Assembly: GCF_002807035.1 (NCBI RefSeq)
Contig: NZ_NIUC01000004.1
Coordinates: 186,001-250,000, forward strand
Origin: Algoriphagus formosus
Lineage (GTDB): Bacteria; Bacteroidota; Bacteroidia; Cytophagales; Cyclobacteriaceae
Length of the DNA stretch: 64,000 nucleotides
Reading direction: 5' to 3'
Every line of letters begins with the position of its first letter. Positions within the stretch are counted from its first letter, which is position 1. Of the stretch, positions 15,437 through 25,475 are shown piece by piece. The position numbers and the translations under genes are program-made. The notes beneath the pieces were generated by a model that saw only the letters and a list, made by a program, of their open reading frames with translations, was not told the origin of the DNA and searched no databases.

Positions 15437-17464
15437 TCAGTTCAAATAAGGGATTTGCGATAAAGCTTCATCTACATGGCTTACCGGTCTTCGGCAGGCA
15501 TGATCGAAACAAACATAAATTAAGGCATTTCCTGTCGAATCCGGAGTTTTTCCTTTCAAAATCGGGGCAGTTTCTGTCGATTTTTCTGACCAAGCCAAAG
15601 CAATATTGCTTGGCTGTTTTTGTAAAAGGTCTAAGGCTAAGGATTCTGCACCTTTTCCCACAATTCCAATCTCTGCCGTTGGGACAACTGTTTCTAAAAG
15701 CAGACTTGCCCAATTACAAAGGAAACCAGGCTCTTTGAGAATGAGCTCCTTCATTTTTCGAAGCATGGAGTTGGCGATCTCTGAGTAATTTTCCTCGTAA
15801 GTATAAAGTGCGAGCCGATGAAGGTTTCTAGCCATTATGGAATTGGAGGCCGGGATTACATTGTCAAACAGCTCCTTTTTGTTGGCGATAAGTTTTTCGG
15901 CCTTGGGATTATTGAAATAGAAAAAGCCCTCTTTTTCATCGTAGAAGTTTTCCAGGCTAAAGTCCGTCAAAGTTCTAGCAAAGTCCAGTAAATCACTTTT
16001 TCCGCTTACTTCGAAAGCCTTTAGCGCAGCTTCAATGACGGCTGCGTAATCTTCCAAAAATCCAGGCGTATAGGCTTTTCCATTTTTATAGCTTCGAAAT
16101 AACACACCATCCACCATCAGTTTTTCTTGAATGAATTTCAGATTGTTCAAAGCTAAATCCAGCATCCGCTTATCTCCAGTGGCGATATAAGCCTGAACCA
16201 AGCCAGTACTCATCAAGCCATTCCAACCGGCTAGAATCTTATCATCTTTTCCAGGGAAAATGCGCTGATTTCGACTTTCTAAAAGGGTAGTCTTAATTGC
16301 TTTCAGTTTTTCGAGTAATTCCGCTTCGCTCATGTTGAATTCCTCTGCCACTTCCCTATAGGAGGAAGTTTGGAAAAGGATGTTGACTCCATCTTCCCAG
16401 TTGCCATGAATTTTCAAGTTGTAAAGCTTTCGAAGCCAAGGCATCTCATCACCCACCAGTTTTTCCAATTCGGAATAGCGCCAAGTGTAAAATTTCCCTT
16501 CCACTCCTTCACTGTCTGCATCTTGTGCAGCTTCGAAACCTCCTTCGCTAGTCAGCATCTCAGCTTCCAGCCAATTCACCGTTTCGGTTACTTTCTCTAA
16601 AAAGAATGAATCTCCACTGACCTGATAGGCTTTGGCAAAAAGCTTTAAAAGTTGCCCATTGTCATAAAGCATTTTTTCGAAGTGTGGCGCAAACCATTCA
16701 CCATCTACGGAGTACCGAGCAAATCCACCCCGAAGCTGATCGTAGATTCCACCCATTCCCATTTTTTTGAGGGTAAAGAAGACCGCTTCCTTTAGCTCAT
16801 TCCTTTTGGAGGTGATGGCGTAGTCCAAGGTGAAATCCCAAATCGCCGGCATGGGGAATTTGGGGATGCGGTTCATACCACCCCATTCCTTGTCAAACTG
16901 CGCGCTGAGTTTGGTGATCACTTCGCTTAAGTCATCCGCGCTAAAATCCTCCTTTGATTCCTTGATTCCGTACTTTTCTATCTCCGATCGATTAAGGGAG
17001 CGACCAAATCCCTCGGCGCTTTCCGCCAACTGATCCTCGTGCTTTTTGAATGCATCTGCGATATTGGCAAGCAAGCGTGTCCACTGCTCATTTTTGAAGT
17101 AGGTGCCTCCGTAGAAGGGTTTTTGGTTGGGCATCAGAAAAACATTCAAGGGCCAGCCTCCTTGCAATCCCATCGCCTGCACGGCATCCATGTAGATATT
17201 ATCCAAGTCGGGCCGCTCTTCCCGGTCGATTTTGATGCAGACAAAATGCTCATTCATCAACTCAGCGGTAAGCTCATCTTCAAAACTTTCCCGCTCCATC
17301 ACATGACACCAATGGCAGGCGGAGTAGCCAATGGAAACTAATATTGGCTTATTCTCTTTTTCGGCTTTTTGGAGTGCTTCAGGACCCCAAGGAAACCAGT
17401 CGACGGGATTATGAGCGTGTTGGAGTAGGTAGGGAGATTGGGAAGATGAAAGACGGTTTGGCAT
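15437..17464 (-). CDS. DUF255 thioredoxin-fold / glycoside-hydrolase-like protein (YyaL family)
   Basis: 675 residues. The N-terminal thioredoxin-like DUF255 domain has SACHWCHVM (CxxC at 50-53), EERPDLD and [10 protein letters not shown] long (alpha/alpha)-barrel-like region follows with [30 protein letters not shown] and LAGWNGLM. This is the spermatogenesis-associated protein 20/YyaL architecture. Its biochemical activity is not settled. No signal peptide, so cytoplasmic. It lies between GSCFA (73 bp upstream) and priA (4 bp downstream). Confidence 0.93.
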   Translation of the reverse strand: MPNRLSSSQSPYLLQHAHNPVDWFPWGPEALQKAEKENKPILVSIGYSACHWCHVMERESFEDELTAELMNEHFVCIKIDREERPDLDNIYMDAVQAMGLQGGWPLNVFLMPNQKPFYGGTYFKNEQWTRLLANIADAFKKHEDQLAESAEGFGRSLNRSEIEKYGIKESKEDFSADDLSEVITKLSAQFDKEWGGMNRIPKFPMPAIWDFTLDYAITSKRNELKEAVFFTLKKMGMGGIYDQLRGGFARYSVDGEWFAPHFEKMLYDNGQLLKLFAKAYQVSGDSFFLEKVTETVNWLEAEMLTSEGGFEAAQDADSEGVEGKFYTWRYSELEKLVGDEMPWLRKLYNLKIHGNWEDGVNILFQTSSYREVAEEFNMSEAELLEKLKAIKTTLLESRNQRIFPGKDDKILAGWNGLMSTGLVQAYIATGDKRMLDLALNNLKFIQEKLMVDGVLFRSYKNGKAYTPGFLEDYAAVIEAALKAFEVSGKSDLLDFARTLTDFSLENFYDEKEGFFYFNNPKAEKLIANKKELFDNVIPASNSIMARNLHRLALYTYEENYSEIANSMLRKMKELILKEPGFLCNWASLLLETVVPTAEIGIVGKGAESLALDLLQKQPSNIALAWSEKSTETAPILKGKTPDSTGNALIYVCFDHACRRPVSHVDEALSQIPYLN

Positions 17465-17536
17465 AGTTGGAAAGTTGAAAGGTTTACATACAAGGATTTG
17501 GAATCCCTTGGACTGTTTGAGGAATTCGTAAGTGGA

Positions 17537-18523
17537 TCAAGGATTAATAAGTCTTTCGAGTGTTCGATTTATTAACTTTAACTCTTTTGAAAAGTCGAAT
17601 TCCGCACCCATTTGTTCCAGTTTGGTCCGTAAGTTCTGAAGAAATTTGCGGTGGGAGTCACTTTCGGGGTTCAAAGGGCGGTGAGCAAGTTCTCGATGGA
17701 TTTTTTGAATTTCAGAAATTTTACTCTGTGTTTCTTTTGAAAAATAGGCTTCTGAAAATCGCTTCCAAATGTAATTTTCAGCCTCTGCTGTGGGATGAAT
17801 TCTATCTTCTTTATAAAACCGATAGTCCCGTAATTCGTCCATCATGATTTCATAGGCGGGAAAATAACTCACCTTTTCAAACTTCTTTTCGAGTTCATGA
17901 CATAGCAGTCGCAATAGGCTTTTGCTGAGCTGATTTTCTGGAATGCCGTCCTTGATGTGACGAACTGGGCTGACAGTCAAAATGATATTCAATTTGGGAA
18001 ATACACGGGAAAAATTGCCCAGTGTCACTTCCAAGTCAAGTAACATTTCATTCAGCGGAGAAAGCCTTTTTTCGAATTGCTTTTGTGGCTGTTTATGGCA
18101 ATTTGCTACCGAGCCAAAATCCTGATGATCGTAAATCCAAGCTGTACCAATAGTCAAAATCAAGTGTGTGCCTGAGGCTAAATAGTCCTGGGTTTGTCGG
18201 ATTCTTTCATCCCAAATCTGAATCAGCTCCTCCTTGCTCTTTCCAACCAAATCCGAATGAGCAGAATAATGGAAATACATTCCTTCCCGCTCCAAGATGC
18301 CCGATTCATCTAAGGAATCTTCGAATAGAGCGTGATTCAGGAGCCGGGATAAAATGTTGGGGTGGAATATTGTGCCAAATGGATTGCACAATACGTCAAA
18401 TTTGTTGCTTTCCAGTTTGCTTCCCACCACTTGCGCAAAGCAGGACCCCATACTGAGGATTTTAGATTGGTGAGAAATCGGAGAGGATGCGGGAGGTATT
18501 TCGAATGAGGTAAACCAGTTCAT
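17537..18523 (-). CDS. GSCFA family protein
   Basis: 328 residues. The founding motif GSCFAQ lies at 26-31 (SMGSCFAQVVG), then CNPFGTIFHP, LTIGTAWIYDH, ILTVSPVRHIKDGI and DRIHPTAEA. GSCFA proteins share the SGNH-hydrolase-like fold and occur throughout Bacteroidota, sometimes linked to acyl or polysaccharide esterase activity; the substrate is unknown. No signal peptide is seen. The 283 bp upstream (18524-18806) contains only AT-rich sequence and short GACATC repeats. Confidence 0.9.
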   Translation of the reverse strand: MNWFTSFEIPPASSPISHQSKILSMGSCFAQVVGSKLESNKFDVLCNPFGTIFHPNILSRLLNHALFEDSLDESGILEREGMYFHYSAHSDLVGKSKEELIQIWDERIRQTQDYLASGTHLILTIGTAWIYDHQDFGSVANCHKQPQKQFEKRLSPLNEMLLDLEVTLGNFSRVFPKLNIILTVSPVRHIKDGIPENQLSKSLLRLLCHELEKKFEKVSYFPAYEIMMDELRDYRFYKEDRIHPTAEAENYIWKRFSEAYFSKETQSKISEIQKIHRELAHRPLNPESDSHRKFLQNLRTKLEQMGAEFDFSKELKLINRTLERLINP

Positions 18524-18806
18524 GTATCGAATTTACAGATTATGATTATACGCTTCCTTGTCAGTAGCAAAATTGAAAGGCTAAAATTCTGTAGAAATGA
18601 TTGATTTACGTTGGTATCCGACATCGGACATCTGACATCCGTTTAGATCCAACGAAGAAAACTAGGTAAATGAAATAATTCCGTATATCCATATTACAGT
18701 TTCTATCAGGGTCCTTTCGAAAAAAATTTCCTAGATTTTTAAAAAAACTTGGAATGAGTTGTGATTTTTTGAAACTATCTCAGACTAATAGAGCAAAAGC
18801 TAATTC

Positions 18807-19295
18807 ATGAAGCGCGAGGACGAATTCATTCAACTCATTCAGGAGAACCAGGGCTTGATCTACAAGATCACCACGATCTACACTCGGGAGAGGGAAGAGC
18901 AGGAGGACTTGTATCAGGAGATTGTCTATCAGACCTGGAAGTCTTTTGATCAGTTCAAAAAGGCTGCTAAACCCAGCACTTGGCTGTATCGAGTAGGGAT
19001 GAATACGGCGATCACTCATCTCAATCGCTCCAAAAAACGGGTAGCTGCAGTGCCTATGGAGGGATTGGAACTTGAGCTGATGGATGATGGAGATTCGCAG
19101 AAGGAAGAGCAAGTCCGACAGCTTTATGCTGAAATCAGAAAGTTGGGATTGCTGGACCGAGGAATCGTTTTCCTTTTTCTGGAAGGAAAAAGCCATGAGG
19201 AAATTGCCGAAATCGTCGGGATCAGTACCAGTAATGTGGGGACCCGACTGTCACGAATCAAGGAAAAGCTGAGAAAAGGAGTACAAACCCACTAA
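18807..19295 (+). CDS. ECF-type RNA polymerase sigma factor
   Basis: 162 residues. Region 2 (LIQENQGLIYKITTIYT, EEQEDLYQEIVYQTWKSFDQF, STWLYRVGMNTAI) and region 4 (DRGIVFLFLEGKSHEEIAEI, STSNVGTRLSRIKEKL) are clear. Such group 4 sigma factors are usually held by a membrane anti-sigma factor. The next gene, 7 bp downstream, is a membrane protein and a natural candidate. The target promoters are unknown. Confidence 0.92.
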   Translation: MKREDEFIQLIQENQGLIYKITTIYTREREEQEDLYQEIVYQTWKSFDQFKKAAKPSTWLYRVGMNTAITHLNRSKKRVAAVPMEGLELELMDDGDSQKEEQVRQLYAEIRKLGLLDRGIVFLFLEGKSHEEIAEIVGISTSNVGTRLSRIKEKLRKGVQTH

Positions 19296-19302
19296 AAACC
19301 CA

Positions 19303-19902
19303 ATGATCATGGAACTCGAGGAAATGAAAATACTCTGGGGTGAACTCAGTGGAAAAGCAGAAAATCAAGAAAAAATCAAAAAAGAAGAACTCATGAAAAT
19401 GACTAAAAAGAAATATCAAAATAGTTTGGGGACGATCTACCTACCCGAAATTCTAGGAGCTGTGATATGCTTTGTGTATGCTGGCTTTTTTATCTTTCAG
19501 ATAGATAAGTTGGAGTTGCAAGTCAATCAAATCTTTGCGGTTTTTAATACCGTTTTGATGATCATTTTGCCAATTATCAGTTTGGTGATGCTTTATCGAT
19601 TCAATAGGTTGAATATCAGTGAGAATAGTCCTGTTCAGCTACTTGAAAAATTCAAAAAAGACAAGCGGTTTTACCGGGATTTTCAGATTGTAACAATTGT
19701 GCTGTCTGGCTTATTCGCCATGACCATTTTGCCTCCTCTTGCTGAGTTGATGGGTAAGGCTGATATGGTCTCCAATCCTCAGTTTTGGATGGTTTATGTG
19801 CCAATAGGAGTGATTTTTATCTTCATTTTTGGAAGGTGGACCTTGAAAAAATATACGCGAGCGCTGGACAAAGCACAGGAAGTAATCGAAGGAATTGAAT
19901 AA
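19303..19902 (+). CDS. Membrane protein, candidate anti-sigma partner
   Basis: 199 residues. A charged N-terminal cytoplasmic part (1-48: MELEEMKILWGELSGKAENQ and a Lys/Glu-rich helix) is followed by four hydrophobic helices (about 50-70, 78-100, 128-150, 160-182). The WxxL-type start and position right behind the ECF sigma gene are as seen for Bacteroidota sigma-operon membrane proteins. No zinc-binding anti-sigma motif (HxxxCxxC) is visible, so sigma binding is inference. The first in-frame start is ATG 19303; MELEEM at 19309 is equally plausible. Confidence 0.6.
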   Translation: MIMELEEMKILWGELSGKAENQEKIKKEELMKMTKKKYQNSLGTIYLPEILGAVICFVYAGFFIFQIDKLELQVNQIFAVFNTVLMIILPIISLVMLYRFNRLNISENSPVQLLEKFKKDKRFYRDFQIVTIVLSGLFAMTILPPLAELMGKADMVSNPQFWMVYVPIGVIFIFIFGRWTLKKYTRALDKAQEVIEGIE

Positions 19903-19904
19903 TG

Positions 19905-19928
19905 AAAAGGGGCTAGGCCCCTTTTTTT
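19905..19928. terminator. Bidirectional terminator embedded in a coding end
   Basis: AAAAGGGGC-TAG-GCCCC followed by seven T. It terminates the sigma-factor operon on the plus strand. Read on the minus strand, the right arm encodes the last Lys-Lys-Gly-Ala codons and TAG stop of the DUF1835 gene, so the hairpin overlaps that gene's 3' end. Confidence 0.85.
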
Positions 19929-20647
19929 AGGCTTTCCCAAAATCGATGCACCTGCAAGTCTCCAAAACCATAGATTGGATGCCTCTTCTGAAATTCCTGG
20001 AAAGTCTTTCCAAACCCCCAATCTGGATGAGCAGCTTGGATTTCTTTCAAAGTTTTGAGTGGAAGTCCTTCTGAGTCTTTTGATGGGATCATCGCTTTCC
20101 ATGCATCCAATGCAGGGTTTAAAAAGGGAAACTTCTCTTTACCCAATTGAGCTTGAAGTGAGGCAGTTTCTGTATCTGCAGATTGGAAAGACTTCCAAAG
20201 GGTTTTAAATAGCTTTTGGTCTTCGAAATCAATTTTGATTGGATTTTTCCATTGGACTCTTAATTGCTTGGAATTTAAATGGGCGAAAGAGTAGGGGGTT
20301 TGTTTTCCAGGTATGACCAAATAGACGAGTTCGATTTCATCTGGCAAAAGAGAAATTGCCTTCCAAAGATTGACCTGGCAAAAAAGATCTTCTTCAAACC
20401 AAAGGTAAACAGCTGATTCTCTCTGAATTTGAGTGATTTTTAGGATTTCGGACTTGGAATAGATATCGTAATCTTCAGCTCCATAGTTTTTCTCCAAAAA
20501 GTCTTTTCTTAGTTTCCAGAACTCATTCTCTGTCTTAGCAGCCACCGGTCCATCGATCAAGCATTCTCTGAATATGATTTTCTTACCCGGTATTTCTTTT
20601 GGTAATTGCTCAGCTAAGGAGTCTCCATTCAAAATGTGCAAAGTCAT
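19913..20647 (-). CDS. DUF1835 domain protein
   Basis: 244 residues. The N-terminus LHILNGDSLAEQL with IFRECLIDGPVA matches the DUF1835 signature (LHI-x-NGDS and WREALCDGP). A C-terminal DUF3658-like part is less clear. Cytoplasmic, function not known. Overlaps the upstream DUF1801 gene by 4 bp; last gene of a five-gene operon starting at 25466. Confidence 0.82.
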   Translation of the reverse strand: MTLHILNGDSLAEQLPKEIPGKKIIFRECLIDGPVAAKTENEFWKLRKDFLEKNYGAEDYDIYSKSEILKITQIQRESAVYLWFEEDLFCQVNLWKAISLLPDEIELVYLVIPGKQTPYSFAHLNSKQLRVQWKNPIKIDFEDQKLFKTLWKSFQSADTETASLQAQLGKEKFPFLNPALDAWKAMIPSKDSEGLPLKTLKEIQAAHPDWGFGKTFQEFQKRHPIYGFGDLQVHRFWESLKKGA

Positions 20648-21069
20648 CTGGTCGGGTATTTTGACTTCATGTATTCATATGACTTTTTGATCAGCTCCCG
20701 CAAAACTTGCTCATCAACATCGCTCAATTTGTTGATGTAAAGGCAGGAGGCGCCGGTTTTATGTTTTCCAAGCTTTGCGAAAAGCTCATCGAAACTAGTT
20801 TCCATACAGCCCAATAAATACAATGAGAGGGAAGTTTTGCGGGGAGAGAAGCCAACGATAAGAAATTCACCTTCTCTACCGCTTTCATATTTGTAGTGGT
20901 ATTGTCCGAAGCCTACGATGGAAGGGCCCCACATTACAGGCTTTTCTTCCGTGACTTCTTCCATGATTTGCTTGATCCGAAATGCATCTTCTCGCTTTTT
21001 GGGAGATTCTACCTGATTGAGGAAATCTTCGACGGAGGCATTTGTAGGCTGGGTTTTATTTTCTGCCAT
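20644..21069 (-). CDS. DUF1801 domain protein (YdhG-like)
   Basis: 141 residues. VEDFLNQVESPKKREDAF, PVMWGPSIVGFGQYHYKY, GFSPRKTSLSLYLL and LGKHKTGASCLYINKL are typical of the DUF1801/YdhG fold. Biochemical role unknown. It begins 2 bp after the S9 peptidase stop and overlaps the DUF1835 start (ATGA). Confidence 0.88.
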   Translation of the reverse strand: MAENKTQPTNASVEDFLNQVESPKKREDAFRIKQIMEEVTEEKPVMWGPSIVGFGQYHYKYESGREGEFLIVGFSPRKTSLSLYLLGCMETSFDELFAKLGKHKTGASCLYINKLSDVDEQVLRELIKKSYEYMKSKYPTR

Positions 21070-21071
21070 GG

Positions 21072-23138
21072 CTAGTTCATTAAGTGCTTCTGCAAGAATT
21101 TAGCAGTTTCATTAGAAACTCGAATCATGTTTTTCCACTTCATCCAATGGTGGGTATCACCTGGAATTAAAATCGATTCATAGGGCTTTTTCAACTCATC
21201 AAATCGTCGGATCAAATTGGTGGTTTGAGAAACATTTACATTTCTATCATCATCCGAGTGAATAAAAAGAACCGGACTGGTCCAGGTATCCAAATCAGCG
21301 ATAGGAGAAGAATTCCAAGCTATTTCTTTAGCTTTTTCATAGTCTGGAGCCACTTCGTAGCCTTCAGGCAAATCATACCTTCCATCCAAGTCATGAACTC
21401 CGTGGATATCTACTCCAACTTTGAAAAGGCCAGAATCTCTAGCTAGAGCTAAAGCAGTCAGATAACCTCCATAGCTTCCTCCGTAGATACCGATTTTCTC
21501 TCTATTCACTTGAGGTAAATTGGCTAAGAATTCTCCCCCGGCCTTCACATCCTGGTATTCTACCGCCCCTTGATAGTACCCGTAAGCAGGTCTGTGAAAT
21601 TCGTATCCATAACCAATTCCCAAGCGGAAATTGACGGAAAGTACCACAAAACCCATTTCGGCCAAATACTGATTCAGCGCATAGGTATTGGTGTAGTAGT
21701 CCATGTAGCTCCAGCCCAAAAGCATCTGCCGCTGAGGTCCTCCATGCACGAATACTACTCCGGGTTTTTGACTGGAACCACCTTCCTTTTCGAATAACTG
21801 TCCATAGACAGTAGTCCCATCCGGAGCGGTGAATTTGACTTGTTTTGGTGTTACCAATTGCTTTTGAGGAAAATCACTAGGAATTAAATCTGCCTGTAGC
21901 ATTTGAGCTTGGTCTCCCTTTTTCACCGTAACTAAATGGGGCCGCTGAGGAGTGGCAGAAAAGTAAGCGAGTTGCCCATCTGCCAAAGCAACCGGATAGG
22001 CTTCAATTCCTTCTCCGGAAGTTTCCCAAGTCAGCTTTTTATTCTTCAAGTCCACCGAACCGATGTGTCTTAGGTCTTTATCTTCTTCTTGAGGACCATA
22101 ATTGGCAGAGAAGAGGATTCGGCTTCCATTTGGGCTGAGTTTGATTTGCTCCACCATGTAATCACCGGGAGTAAGTAGTGATTCTTTTTTGTCTTCAATA
22201 TCCAAGGCATACAAATGCTGCCATCCGTCATGGTAGGATTCAAATACCAATTCATTTTGATTGGGGTAAGAGAAAAAGAAATACCGATGAGAACCTCTCA
22301 AAGTCTCAGGGGCTTTCCAAAGCATTTCGGCTTCTCCACTAGCCACATCAGCATGCCAAATTTCCCAAGGATCATGTCTCGGCTCCAAAAGGGGAAAAGC
22401 AGCTCCAGTTCCTCCTAAGGTTTTGATAAAAGCGAGTTTACTGCCATCGGGTGACCACTTGGGTTGGGAATAGCGGTGAAAAGATGGGGAAATAAATTGG
22501 ATGGGAGTTTCAGCATCTCGGTAGATACCGATCAATTGGTGTCCACCTCGGTTGACGGTAAAGGCTAAGCTTTTTCCGTCAGGAGAAAACTCCATGGAAT
22601 TAACGGTTCCTTTAATATCAAAAAGCTGGGTTGCATCTAGGTCCTTTGCCAAATCCATAGTCCAGACCTTTCCATTTTTCAAAAAAGCTAGATTTGAGTC
22701 AGGTCCCATCACCAAGTCATCCCCCTCACCGATGATGCTTACTGCTTTTGTAGTAAGATTGATTTTCCAAATTTCTACTTTTGGAAGGGTAGGAAGATTG
22801 TCAACATTAACGGTAGAGGAGTAAAGGTATCCACCATGGTCTCCACCACGTACAAACACGAGCCAGTTGCCATCTTTGGAAAAGTGTAAGCCCGTGATTT
22901 CCTGCCCATCATCCTCGTCAAAAGCTGTCAATTTTTGAGGTTCGAATCTAGGGGCTTCTGCGTAATACACATTCCGCTTTCCCTGCTCATACATTGCCCA
23001 GGCAAGTTGAGTGCCTGATCGATCTGCGGTGAGTTCAGAGGGAAAGGTGAATTTTCCTATCTCTTCCATCGTGAAGGTTTGGGAGAGGACAGGGAAGGAG
23101 ATGAGTACAAAAAGGATAAAGACTAGGCGGAGTTTCAT
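21072..23138 (-). CDS. S9 family peptidase (prolyl oligopeptidase/acylaminoacyl-peptidase type)
   Basis: 688 residues. Signal peptide (cut near SFPVLSQ), so periplasmic. The N-terminal beta-propeller shows repeated FSxDG blocks (FSKDGNWLVF, FSPDGKSLAF, WSPDGSKLAF). The C-terminal alpha/beta hydrolase domain has GGSYGGYL with nucleophile Ser555, Asp in HSDDD (about 629-631) and His in DTHHW (about 663-664). It probably hydrolyses short peptides. Tightly packed with a DacB-like carboxypeptidase and downstream of a SusCD pair on the same strand, which fits periplasmic peptide processing. Confidence 0.93.
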   Translation of the reverse strand: MKLRLVFILFVLISFPVLSQTFTMEEIGKFTFPSELTADRSGTQLAWAMYEQGKRNVYYAEAPRFEPQKLTAFDEDDGQEITGLHFSKDGNWLVFVRGGDHGGYLYSSTVNVDNLPTLPKVEIWKINLTTKAVSIIGEGDDLVMGPDSNLAFLKNGKVWTMDLAKDLDATQLFDIKGTVNSMEFSPDGKSLAFTVNRGGHQLIGIYRDAETPIQFISPSFHRYSQPKWSPDGSKLAFIKTLGGTGAAFPLLEPRHDPWEIWHADVASGEAEMLWKAPETLRGSHRYFFFSYPNQNELVFESYHDGWQHLYALDIEDKKESLLTPGDYMVEQIKLSPNGSRILFSANYGPQEEDKDLRHIGSVDLKNKKLTWETSGEGIEAYPVALADGQLAYFSATPQRPHLVTVKKGDQAQMLQADLIPSDFPQKQLVTPKQVKFTAPDGTTVYGQLFEKEGGSSQKPGVVFVHGGPQRQMLLGWSYMDYYTNTYALNQYLAEMGFVVLSVNFRLGIGYGYEFHRPAYGYYQGAVEYQDVKAGGEFLANLPQVNREKIGIYGGSYGGYLTALALARDSGLFKVGVDIHGVHDLDGRYDLPEGYEVAPDYEKAKEIAWNSSPIADLDTWTSPVLFIHSDDDRNVNVSQTTNLIRRFDELKKPYESILIPGDTHHWMKWKNMIRVSNETAKFLQKHLMN

Positions 23139-23141
23139 AGT

Positions 23142-24152
23142 TTAATTGTTAGTAAGATGGCGTTCGAGTTCTTTTGCTAATTCCTCCTTATTTGGGAGGT
23201 AAAGCTGGTATTTGCTGACAAAAAGCTGATTATTGATATTATCCGTAGCGTATTCGACCAAAATATGATCTTTGTAGGCTCCCAAAACAATCCCTATGGG
23301 AGGATTATCGCCTTCAACATTTTCTTCTTTTCTGAAATAATTGAGATAAAGGTTCATTTGACCAATATCTTGATGGTCTATTTCGCCTCGCTTTAAATCA
23401 ATGAGAACAAAGCATTTTAAGATTCTATGGTAAAAAACCAAATCCACATAAAAATGTCTGTTGGCCAAACTGATGCGATATTGTTGTCCGATAAAGGCAA
23501 AACCTTTTCCCAGTTCCAATAGAAAGCCTTGGAGGTTTTGGATCAATTGAGTTTCAAGCTCTCCTTCCGAATAAGTAGATTGGTTTTGAAGGCCCAAAAA
23601 TTCAAAGACATAGGGATCTTTGATTAGGTCTTTTGGATGCTGGAATTCAGCTCCTTTTTGGGATAGTTGTAGAATCTCATCTTTTTCCTTACTCAAAGCC
23701 AATCTGTGAAAAAGCATACTCTTCATTTGCCGCTTGAGCTCTCTTACAGACCAGTTTTCTTTTTCGCATTGTTTGGTGTAGAAGTTTATTTCTAACTCAT
23801 TATCGCTTTTTAATATTTCACAATAATGACTCCAAGATAATTGTCCAGACAGTGTCTGGATTTTTGGAAAATTGATGTAGAGGCTTCGGATTTGAAATAA
23901 GTTGGATCTGCTAAACCCCTTTCCAAATTCTAATGTCAAATCTCGGGAAAGCCGATCCAGAAGATTGGAACCATACTCCGATTTTGCCTCACCTCCTTGC
24001 TCAAACTCAACGATGTGCCTTCCGATTTGCCAGTAGGTCTGAACCAAAATAGTATTGACAGCCCGTCCAGCTTGTTCTCTTCCAGCGATCAGAAGCTGAC
24101 TGATTTCCTTCTTTAAAGAAGTATAACTGTTCGTTTGCGGGGATTCCTTCAT
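23142..24152 (-). CDS. PDDEXK nuclease family protein (YhcG/DUF1016)
   Basis: 336 residues. N-terminal DUF1016 part (QTYWQIGRHIVEFEQGG, YGSNLLDRLSRDL, FSRSNLFQIR) and C-terminal nuclease core with Asp237 in HFYVDLVFYH and Asp252-x-Lys254 in VLIDLKRG, i.e. the D-(D/E)xK pattern. Members occur near restriction and mobile elements and as housekeeping copies; the substrate is not established. Here it lies 3 bp from both neighbours inside a peptidase operon, an unusual place for a nuclease. Confidence 0.9.
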   Translation of the reverse strand: MKESPQTNSYTSLKKEISQLLIAGREQAGRAVNTILVQTYWQIGRHIVEFEQGGEAKSEYGSNLLDRLSRDLTLEFGKGFSRSNLFQIRSLYINFPKIQTLSGQLSWSHYCEILKSDNELEINFYTKQCEKENWSVRELKRQMKSMLFHRLALSKEKDEILQLSQKGAEFQHPKDLIKDPYVFEFLGLQNQSTYSEGELETQLIQNLQGFLLELGKGFAFIGQQYRISLANRHFYVDLVFYHRILKCFVLIDLKRGEIDHQDIGQMNLYLNYFRKEENVEGDNPPIGIVLGAYKDHILVEYATDNINNQLFVSKYQLYLPNKEELAKELERHLTNN

Positions 24153-24155
24153 GGC

Positions 24156-25466
24156 TTAATACTTGTCGTGAATCACGTAAAGCACCTTTTGTAATTCCGT
24201 TTTCAGTTCACTGGAAGAAATTTGATAGTTGTTCATCAGACAGGAAAAGTGAAGAATCTTTCCACTTTTGGTGATCAAATACCCGCTCAGTGCATTGGAC
24301 ATGCTAAGCGTCCCCGTTTTGGCATATATGTAAGGAGGCTGCCCTTCATCAGCAGGATACCAGTTTCGGATAGTTCCAGACTCGCCTCCCGCAGGAAAAT
24401 AAGCCTTGATTTTTTCTAGCGGGACCTCGGCTCGGATTTTTCCTAAGAGCACGATGATTGATCGAGGCGTAAACATGTTCCGGGAGGATAGCCCAGACCC
24501 GTCGTACCAGATGGGTTCATCAGGCAAGTCATTCAATAGATTTTCTTTGGCGTAGTCTATTGCCTCTCGGGTGCTTAGTCGGTTATTCAGTTGATCTGAA
24601 ACCAAAAGCATCAGCTGCTCTGCCAGAAAATTATCACTGATTTTCATCATCTGGGCATAGATGCTGTCTGCAGGAGCGGTTTGGAGTTTTTTAGGATCAA
24701 GCTTCAGGTACTGGTCGCCAGAGATCAGGCTGACTTTTTTATCTAATTTTTCGCTTAGAAGCTGAGCAGCAAACTCTGCCGAGGTAATAAATGGGATGTC
24801 GGTTTCAAAAGGTTTTAATTCCTGATCGTCTGAGATTTGATAGGAAAATAGATTTTGGAATCTATCTCTTCTAAATCGGAAACCATTCCAATTTTCAGTT
24901 TTTACAGCTGCTAAAAAAGGTTTAAAGCGCTCAGGATAAATGGTAAAGTTTTTATTTCCCTCCTCAAACTTGTATCGCACAATATTCCCATAAATTGGTA
25001 AGGCTGATCGCTCGGTGGCATAATAGGCATTATACCAATCCCAAGACCACCCCGGGCCAAAAGCATCGATTTGATCAAAGTTGTCAATAAGGAAAAGTTG
25101 CTTTTCTGATTTTTGGAGAAACTCTATGACTGTGCTATCCTGTAAATCAGGATGTAGTAAACTCGGATCTCCTGTACCCCAGAAAATCAAGGAATCCCCT
25201 CGCTCCAAGTAGTTCAGTCCATTTACCTTTTCATCTCCCAATACGGTGTAGGAGGTATAAAAAGTAAATAGCTTGGTATTCGATGCAGGAATGAAATACT
25301 TGTCTTCATTGATGGCTACCAAAGGTTTTTCTTTTGCAGGATCCGTGAGCATAAATCCCAGATGCCCTTTTTCGAAAACATCCGATTTGGTCAGGGATTT
25401 ATTGATTTTTTGAACCGTGCAGGATGCACTCAAAAGAAATAGGAGGAGGTAGGTGATTCTTTTCAT
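24156..25466 (-). CDS. dacB: D-alanyl-D-alanine carboxypeptidase/endopeptidase (S13, DacB-like) lipoprotein
   Basis: 436 residues. Lipobox SASC (Cys16). Catalytic SxxK is PASNTKLF (Ser62, Lys65), SxN is SDN in KISDNFLAEQ, and KTG is AKTGTLS, all intact, with DGSGLSSRN before them. S13 enzymes trim the stem peptide of peptidoglycan in the periplasm. First gene of the operon; separated from the susD gene by a strong terminator at 25476-25510. Confidence 0.9.
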   Translation of the reverse strand: MKRITYLLLFLLSASCTVQKINKSLTKSDVFEKGHLGFMLTDPAKEKPLVAINEDKYFIPASNTKLFTFYTSYTVLGDEKVNGLNYLERGDSLIFWGTGDPSLLHPDLQDSTVIEFLQKSEKQLFLIDNFDQIDAFGPGWSWDWYNAYYATERSALPIYGNIVRYKFEEGNKNFTIYPERFKPFLAAVKTENWNGFRFRRDRFQNLFSYQISDDQELKPFETDIPFITSAEFAAQLLSEKLDKKVSLISGDQYLKLDPKKLQTAPADSIYAQMMKISDNFLAEQLMLLVSDQLNNRLSTREAIDYAKENLLNDLPDEPIWYDGSGLSSRNMFTPRSIIVLLGKIRAEVPLEKIKAYFPAGGESGTIRNWYPADEGQPPYIYAKTGTLSMSNALSGYLITKSGKILHFSCLMNNYQISSSELKTELQKVLYVIHDKY

Positions 25467-25475
25467 AAGATTAAA

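Noticed and set aside
18620-18650. Short GACATC repeats before the sigma factor gene
   Set aside because: Imperfect, very short and without symmetry that suggests an operator.
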